Assembly (NCBI GenBank): GCA_964634385.1
Contig: CAZWIZ010000012.1
Coordinates: 1-49,578 of the forward strand
Length of the DNA: 49,578 nt
Source of the DNA: JAFGXW01 sp964634385
GTDB taxonomy: Bacteria > Bacillota_I > Bacilli_A > Izemoplasmatales > Izemoplasmataceae
Direction of reading: 5' to 3'
The translations under genes were made by a program, and so were the position numbers. The notes under the pieces are model-generated. The model made no database searches and had not been told where the DNA came from. It saw only the letters and a program-made list of their open reading frames with translations. Position 1 is the stretch's first letter. Each line of letters opens with the position of its first letter. Shown in pieces: positions 42,931-49,578 of the stretch.

Positions 42931-43741
42931 AGTGAAAACAGCGTTTTTTCTAGTTGTATTTTTTGTTCCTGCTTTCTATATTGGTGGCTGGGTATTAGAT
43001 ATTATTCTTGGATTACTCGGTTTAATTTCAACATATGAGTTATTTAAAATGTTTAAAACTAAATCTAATGCACCATTTATAGTTTTAATTATTGAATTGT
43101 TATTTAGTGCAGTTTTATTTTTGTTAATTAGTTATTATTATAAAGGGTTATTAAATCTTGAATGGACTTTTTATACTTTAATAGTAATGATTATTGTTGG
43201 AGCATTATTACTTGTTGTTGAAGACGAATTTAAAGCGGATGATTTTGGTAGATATCTTGTAGCTATTTTATATCCAGTAGTAGGATTTAGTGCACTTAAT
43301 ACTCTTAGATTCATATCATTAGAAGTAATAGGATTTTTATTTCTTATTACATCAATGACTGATATGTTTGCTTATTTCATTGGGATTAAATTTGGTAAAC
43401 ATCGTTTAGCTATTAAAATTAGTCCTAAAAAATCAATAGAAGGGGCAATTGGAGGGGTTGTTTTTGCGATATTGATTGTTGTTGGATACATTTATTTGAT
43501 TAATTTAGAGAGCATTGACAATATTAATTTAAATATTTGGGTTAGCATCATTTTGATTTTTACTATTTCTGTTTTTGGACAAATAGGAGATTTAGTTGCC
43601 TCAAAGCTTAAAAGAGGATGCGATATTAAAGATTTTAGTAATTTATTTCCAGGACATGGAGGAGTAATGGATCGTTTTGATAGCGCGATATTAGCTTCAA
43701 TTGTTTTAGTATTAATTAATGAAGTAGTTGGGTTGTTATGA
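42920..43741 (+). CDS. cdsA: Phosphatidate cytidylyltransferase
   Basis: A 273-residue membrane enzyme making CDP-diacylglycerol for phospholipid synthesis. About eight hydrophobic segments; the C-terminal signature (S-x3-KR-x4-KD...PGHGG-x2-DR-x-D) is complete around residues 227-252. AAGGAGG precedes ATG inside the uppS end. Its TGA overlaps the dxr ATG. Confidence 0.94.
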   Translation: MKPRVKTAFFLVVFFVPAFYIGGWVLDIILGLLGLISTYELFKMFKTKSNAPFIVLIIELLFSAVLFLLISYYYKGLLNLEWTFYTLIVMIIVGALLLVVEDEFKADDFGRYLVAILYPVVGFSALNTLRFISLEVIGFLFLITSMTDMFAYFIGIKFGKHRLAIKISPKKSIEGAIGGVVFAILIVVGYIYLINLESIDNINLNIWVSIILIFTISVFGQIGDLVASKLKRGCDIKDFSNLFPGHGGVMDRFDSAILASIVLVLINEVVGLL

Positions 43742-44883
43742 ATTTATATATCTTAGGTGTAACAGGGAACATTGGTAAACAAACTTTAGATATTATTAGA
43801 TCATCAAAAGAGTTATATAATATTGTTGCCGTATCAGGAAATAAAAATTATGAAAAAATGAAGGATATTATATTAGAGTTTAGCCCGAAGTATGTTAGTA
43901 TGGGGAAAAGAGATGACATTCTTAAACTACAAAAATTGTTTCCGCATATTGAATATGGCTATGGAACAACTGGATTAGTAAAGACAGCTACATATGGGAA
44001 ATTAGGTAATGATTTAGTTGTTAATGCAGTTGTAGGAAGTGTTGGATTAGAGCCTACAATAGAAGCAATTAAAAAAGGAAGAAATATCGCTCTTGCGAAT
44101 AAAGAAACATTAGTAATCGGTGGAGAGTTAATAAATGAGTTATTACTTAAATATGATGTAACAATTATTCCTGTAGATAGTGAACATTCAGCTATTATGC
44201 AATGCTTGAAAGGTGAAGATAAATCAATAATAAAAAACATTATTATTACCGCATCAGGTGGCAGTTTTAGAGATAAGACTAGAAAAGAACTAAAAAAAGT
44301 AACAGTTAAGGAAGCTCTTAGTCATCCGAATTGGACTATGGGTCCTAAAGTAACAATTGATTCAGCAACAATGATGAATAAAGGATTAGAAGTTATTGAA
44401 GCACACTATTTTTTTGATGTAGGATATGATCAAATTAAAACGGTAATGCATCGTGAAAGTATTATTCATTCATTAGTTGAATTTAAAGATACAGCTGTAA
44501 TTGCTCATTTAGGTAATCCGGATATGAGAGTACCAATAAATTACGCACTTAGTTATCCTAAAAGAATTCCGTTTAAAGGGGAACCGCTTGATTTAATAAA
44601 ACTAGGTAGTCTTCATTTTGAGGAATTGTCATATGATAGATATCCGTTGTTAAAAATGGCAATTGATGCTGGAAAGAGTAAAGGTTTGAATCCGGCAACA
44701 TTAAACGCAGCTAATGAAGCTGCGGTAAACCTATTTTTAAATAGTAAAATTTCTTTTTTACAAATAGAAGAAATTGTTGGTGAATGTTTAGAAGTGTTTA
44801 AAAATGATTTAATTATTACTTTAGAAAAAGTATTAGATAGAGATTTGAAAGTAAAAGAATATGTATATCAAAAATACAATTAG
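43738..44883 (+). CDS. dxr: 1-deoxy-D-xylulose-5-phosphate reductoisomerase
   Basis: A 381-residue NADPH enzyme of the MEP isoprenoid pathway. GVTGNIGKQTLDIIR (cofactor loop), ALANKETLVIGGE, PVDSEHSAIMQCL (metal site), ASGGSFRD and HPNWTMGPKVTIDSATMMNKGLE are intact. Shows that isoprenoids come from the MEP rather than the mevalonate route. Coupled to cdsA by ATGA. Confidence 0.96.
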   Translation: MNLYILGVTGNIGKQTLDIIRSSKELYNIVAVSGNKNYEKMKDIILEFSPKYVSMGKRDDILKLQKLFPHIEYGYGTTGLVKTATYGKLGNDLVVNAVVGSVGLEPTIEAIKKGRNIALANKETLVIGGELINELLLKYDVTIIPVDSEHSAIMQCLKGEDKSIIKNIIITASGGSFRDKTRKELKKVTVKEALSHPNWTMGPKVTIDSATMMNKGLEVIEAHYFFDVGYDQIKTVMHRESIIHSLVEFKDTAVIAHLGNPDMRVPINYALSYPKRIPFKGEPLDLIKLGSLHFEELSYDRYPLLKMAIDAGKSKGLNPATLNAANEAAVNLFLNSKISFLQIEEIVGECLEVFKNDLIITLEKVLDRDLKVKEYVYQKYN

Positions 44884-44897
44884 AGGACGTGTAAAAA

Positions 44898-46427
44898 ATG
44901 GTTATTGTTAATATTATAGTATTTATATTAGTATTAGGATTGGTAATCCTAATACATGAATTTGGGCATTTTGTTATGGCAAAAAGAGCGAATATTCTAT
45001 GCCATGAATTTAGTATTGGAATGGGACCAATTCTTTGGAGTAAAAGATATCACGAAACATTATATTGTATTAGAGCAATTCCGATAGGTGGATACGTTAT
45101 GATGGCTGGAGAAGAAGTTGATGATGAGGTTGTTAAGGAAGGACAAACTGTCGGATTAATCTTTGATAGCTTTAACAACATTGAAAAAATCATTATTGAC
45201 CATGAGAACGAAAAATATGAAAAATATGAAAAAGTTGTTGTGAACAATGTTGATTTGCGTGGTGAGAACAATGAACCTCTTCAGTTAAATAATTATACAG
45301 TTAAAAGAGATGCTTTTTATATTTATAAAAAAGGAGAATTACAAATCGCGCCTTTTGAAAGAAGTTTTAATTCAAAAACTAAAATGCAAAGATTCCTAGC
45401 TATGTTCGCGGGACCATTTATGAATTTTGTTTTAGCATTTTTTATTTTTATACTAGTAAATTTAATTGTTGGATTTCCTGATATGGATAATACTGTTGTT
45501 GGTGCATTAGAACCTGAATACCCTGCTTCTTCAGAACTTATAGAAGGCGATAAAATTATTAGTATTAATCAAACTGACGTCTATTCTTGGGATGATATCT
45601 CTTTTGTTTTGGGTGAAAATCCCGCAGATAGATCAATTGAGTTTGTGGTATTGCGTGATGGGTTAGAAAAAACATTTACTGTAACTCCTATTATCTATTT
45701 TTATAATGTTGGATTTCACAGTAATGAAAGTACAATAGATGATTTATTATTAGGTAAGATTGACTCTGAAACCATTGCTGGGAAAGCTGGATTTTTAGAA
45801 AATGATAAAATATTGACCATTGATGGGGTTATAATGAATGATTGGTCAGATGTTATTACAAGTATGGAAAACAACATAAATGGTGATGAAATGATTTTTG
45901 AGGTTTTACGTGGAAGTGAAACTATTACTATTTCTGTTGTACCATATAATCATGATCTTATAACATCCCAAGGACTTAACGTAGTTGATAGTTTTGTCGG
46001 TATTTCTCCAATTTATGAATTTCATTTTTTCAAGAGTTTCACCGCAAGTATTTTAAATATTAAGTCTTCAGCGGGTATGATTTTTACGACAATTGATTTA
46101 TTGTTTAGTAATGACCAAGTTGGTGTTGGAGATTTAGCTGGCCCAGTTGGTATTTATTCTATTACATCCCGCGCTTTAAGTGCTGGCTTTGTTTCTTTCT
46201 TAACTTGGACAGCTTTACTTAGCGTTAATTTAGGAGTAATTAATTTATTACCTATTCCTGCACTTGACGGTGGAAGACTAGTCTTTTTAGGATATGAAGC
46301 AATCACAACTAAAAAGCCAAATAGAAAAGTAGAAAACACTCTTCATTATGTAATGTATATTATGTTAATGGGATTGTTTGTATATATAACATTTAATGAT
46401 ATTTTAAGATTATTTCATATAAGATAG
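44898..46427 (+). CDS. rseP: RseP-family site-2 zinc protease
   Basis: A 509-residue intramembrane protease. HEFGH at residues 20-24 in the first helix gives the zinc site, with the Asp of LLPIPALDGGRLVFL supplying the third ligand. Two PDZ-like regions lie between helices (about 205-275 and 285-360). It is longer than the roughly 420-residue RasP because of the two PDZ domains and an acidic cytosolic stretch at about residues 83-150. Such proteases release anti-sigma factors or clear signal peptides. GAGGACG precedes ATG. Confidence 0.93.
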   Translation: MVIVNIIVFILVLGLVILIHEFGHFVMAKRANILCHEFSIGMGPILWSKRYHETLYCIRAIPIGGYVMMAGEEVDDEVVKEGQTVGLIFDSFNNIEKIIIDHENEKYEKYEKVVVNNVDLRGENNEPLQLNNYTVKRDAFYIYKKGELQIAPFERSFNSKTKMQRFLAMFAGPFMNFVLAFFIFILVNLIVGFPDMDNTVVGALEPEYPASSELIEGDKIISINQTDVYSWDDISFVLGENPADRSIEFVVLRDGLEKTFTVTPIIYFYNVGFHSNESTIDDLLLGKIDSETIAGKAGFLENDKILTIDGVIMNDWSDVITSMENNINGDEMIFEVLRGSETITISVVPYNHDLITSQGLNVVDSFVGISPIYEFHFFKSFTASILNIKSSAGMIFTTIDLLFSNDQVGVGDLAGPVGIYSITSRALSAGFVSFLTWTALLSVNLGVINLLPIPALDGGRLVFLGYEAITTKKPNRKVENTLHYVMYIMLMGLFVYITFNDILRLFHIR

Positions 46428-46440
46428 AGAGGCGAGACAA

Positions 46441-47679
46441 ATGAAACAAAGTTTATTATTTGTGCCAACATTAAAAGACGCTCCTAAAGACGCTGAAGTC
46501 AAGAGCCACAAATTAATGAGTAGAGCTGGATTAATTAAACAAGTAGCTTCTGGTATTTATACATATTTACCATTAGGTTACAAAGTTATTAAAAATATAG
46601 AAAATATAATTAGAGAAGAACTAGAAAAAATTGACGCTAGCGAATTATTAATGCCAGCCTTACAACCAAGTGATTTATGGAAAGAATCAGGCAGATGGGA
46701 TAAATATGGACCAGAATTGATGAGATTAAAAGATCGCAAGGGTCGAGACTTCTGTTTAGGCCCAACCCATGAAGAAATAATAACACAAGTAGTGAGAGAC
46801 TATATAAGTTCATATAAAAAATTGCCATTTGCGTTATACCAAATACAAACGAAGTTTAGAGATGAAATGAGACCAAGATTTGGACTTATGCGTGGTCGGG
46901 AATTTATTATGAAAGATGCATATACTTTTAGCCCTACAGATGAGGATCTTGATGCTTGGTATAAAAAATTTACACAAGCTTATATTGATATCTTTAAGAG
47001 ATGTGGATTAGATATTAAGATAGTTAGTAGTGATGTTGGACAAATTGGTGGAGATGAAGCTGATGAGTTTATGGTTATGAGTGAGGTTGGTGAAGATAAT
47101 ATTACTTATTGTAATATTTGTGAATACGCTGCTAATCAAGAACATAGCGGTCTAAATGAAGGGGATCCATGTCCGCTTTGTGGAGAACCCGTAAAAATAG
47201 CTCGAGGGATTGAAGTTGGGAATATTTTTAAATTAGGAACTAAATATAGCGAAGCAATGAATGCTAAGTTCGTTGATCAATCAGGAAAGCCACAACCAGT
47301 TATTATGGGGTGTTATGGACTTGGAATTAGTAGAACATTAATGGCTAGTGTTGAACAACACTCTAGTGAAAACGGAATTGTTTGGCCAAAAGAAATTTCT
47401 CCTTATCAAGTTCATATTGTTCCAATCAATTTTAAAAATGATATTCAAAAAGAATTATCATTAGAAATATATAATGAATTAAAGCAAAAAGGGATTGAGG
47501 TACTACTAGATGATCGTATTGAAAGAACTGGAGTAAAATTTAAAGATGCTGATTTAATTGGGATACCATTAAGGATAATAGTTGGTAAAGACGCAATTGA
47601 TGGAAAAGTTGAATTTATTAATCGTTATATTAATGAAAAAAATGTAATAAAAAAGACTGAAATTTTAGATTATATATAA
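46441..47679 (+). CDS. proS: Prolyl-tRNA synthetase lacking the INS editing domain
   Basis: A 412-residue class II synthetase. Motif 1 LMPALQPSDLW, motif 2 FRDEMRPRFGLMRGREFIMKD, motif 3 GCYGLGISRTLMA, and the anticodon-binding C-terminal domain (VHIVPIN; DDRIERTGVKFKDADLIG) are present. Common bacterial ProRS has about 570 residues with a 180-residue INS domain between motifs 2 and 3. Here YCNICEYAANQEHSG runs straight into GDPCPLCGEPVKIARGIEVG (about residues 224-256), so INS is missing. Mischarged Ala-tRNAPro would need a free-standing YbaK/ProX-type editor. AGAGGCG precedes ATG. Confidence 0.95.
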   Translation: MKQSLLFVPTLKDAPKDAEVKSHKLMSRAGLIKQVASGIYTYLPLGYKVIKNIENIIREELEKIDASELLMPALQPSDLWKESGRWDKYGPELMRLKDRKGRDFCLGPTHEEIITQVVRDYISSYKKLPFALYQIQTKFRDEMRPRFGLMRGREFIMKDAYTFSPTDEDLDAWYKKFTQAYIDIFKRCGLDIKIVSSDVGQIGGDEADEFMVMSEVGEDNITYCNICEYAANQEHSGLNEGDPCPLCGEPVKIARGIEVGNIFKLGTKYSEAMNAKFVDQSGKPQPVIMGCYGLGISRTLMASVEQHSSENGIVWPKEISPYQVHIVPINFKNDIQKELSLEIYNELKQKGIEVLLDDRIERTGVKFKDADLIGIPLRIIVGKDAIDGKVEFINRYINEKNVIKKTEILDYI

Positions 47680-47688
47680 TATAGAAAT

Positions 47689-47716
47689 AAAAACCCTCTA
47701 TTTTGAGGGTTTTTGT
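47689..47716 (+). terminator. Terminator after proS
   Basis: Stem AAAAACCCTC / GAGGGTTTTT with a six-base loop and T-rich tail; ends the uppS-proS operon. Confidence 0.85.
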
Positions 47717-47777
47717 ATCTAAAATAAATATTTAATTACTATCTTAAAAATTATAGTAAAAAAAAGTTAAAAAGTTA

Positions 47778-48055
47778 TTGACAAAAGGTATATAATTTTA
47801 TATACTTTTAATTGCGGTGAAATAGAGCCCGACTAGGTTTTATACACCGTTTATAATGCTTATTTGTAAGAATTTATTATACTATTTATAACATAATAAA
47901 AACTTTTATAAAGTTGTTGACAACTGAGCATTAAAATAATATACTCTTTATTGCAGTGCGAATTATTTATAAAAAACGTACTGGTGAAAAAGAAGTAAAA
48001 AAAGTTACGAAAATTAATCAAATGTGTTGACATAGTATTCTAATTATAGTAGAAT
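47778..48055 (+). promoter_or_regulatory. Three tandem rRNA promoters
   Basis: P1 TTGACA 47778-47783 / TATACT 47801-47806; P2 TTGACA 47917-47922 / TATACT 47940-47945; P3 TTGACA 48027-48032 / TAGAAT 48050-48055. All have exactly 17-base spacers. Each predicted start is followed at once by a hairpin: CGGTG/CACCG (47815-47849), CAGTGCG/CGTACTG (47954-47983), CGCACG/CGTGCG (48062-48083). Confidence 0.85.
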
Positions 48056-48091
48056 ATTAAACGCACGCTAGATTATTCGTGCGACCAATTA

Positions 48092-48105
48092 GGTCTTTGA
48101 AAACT
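48092..48105 (+). promoter_or_regulatory. boxA-like antitermination site of the rRNA leader
   Basis: GGTCTTTGAAAACT resembles the TGCTCTTTGAAAACT box of Bacillus rRNA leaders, bound by NusB/S10. It lies about 70 bases before 16S. Confidence 0.6.
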
Positions 48106-48172
48106 GAATAGAACAAGTCAATTTGAGTTTAGGAAAAAAAATTAAAAAAGTAAGAATCAAAACAATTCATAA

Positions 48173-49578
<1,406 letters not shown>

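Noticed and set aside
46428..46440. T-box control of proS
   Set aside because: Only 13 bases separate rseP and proS, so there is no room for a leader.

Overview
The window is about 49.6 kb of very AT-rich DNA. It reads as chromosome of a free-living, low-GC Firmicutes/Mollicutes-type bacterium. A partial 16S rRNA gene at the right end and the gene order rpsB-tsf-pyrH-frr-uppS-cdsA-dxr-rseP-proS both point to this group. UGA is used as a true stop (birA, the methyltransferase, the NUDIX gene and cdsA all end in TGA), so this is not a Mycoplasma/Spiroplasma with the altered code. A complete type II fatty-acid synthesis operon, a full F-type ATP synthase and B12 uptake genes suit a relatively complete lineage near Acholeplasma/Haloplasma/Izemoplasma; the exact order is an inference.

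Left third (1-14.5 kb), mostly accessory: a TIR-like protein (minus strand), a substrate-binding lipoprotein plus permease without an ATPase, a HigB/HigA-ImmA toxin-antitoxin pair, a DUF1576-type membrane protein with a small partner, a very large Cache-HAMP-PAS-GGDEF-HD-GYP sensor, a cupin and an ABC exporter (both minus), and an AbiE toxin-antitoxin cassette. The AbiE toxin gene is frameshifted, and the cassette lies between two copies of a 32-bp promoter-bearing repeat. The right copy drives the threonylcarbamoyl-AMP synthase gene.

Middle (14.6-33.9 kb), housekeeping: rpiB-upp run into an eleven-gene ATP synthase operon (atpZ, I, B, E, F, H, A, G, D, C order) whose c subunit carries the residues of a Na+-binding site. 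Then come a GGDEF-domain fragment cut off at a 36-bp palindrome, a biotin-protein ligase lacking the repressor domain, a decayed bioY, and the operon acpP-accBCDA-fabH-fabK-fabD-fabG-fabF-fabZ. The promoters of birA and of the fatty-acid operon share a TTTGA-N3-TCAAA inverted repeat resembling the FabT operator, so biotin attachment and fatty-acid synthesis may be co-regulated.

Right third (33.9-49.6 kb): a coupled trio (methyltransferase, NUDIX, dUTPase-like), then a cobalamin riboswitch with its own terminator. It controls a lipoprotein that joins a DUF4430 domain to an alpha/alpha-barrel-like domain (the two folds of intrinsic factor/transcobalamin in reversed order), a separate secreted DUF4430 protein and an ECF-type membrane component. 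This looks like a B12 capture and uptake system and is the most interesting locus in the window. Next are rpsB, with a structured leader and an extended C terminus, the translation/isoprenoid/lipid cluster, a ProRS lacking the editing insertion, and an rRNA operon with three tandem promoters. No tRNA genes, insertion sequences or CRISPR arrays were seen.
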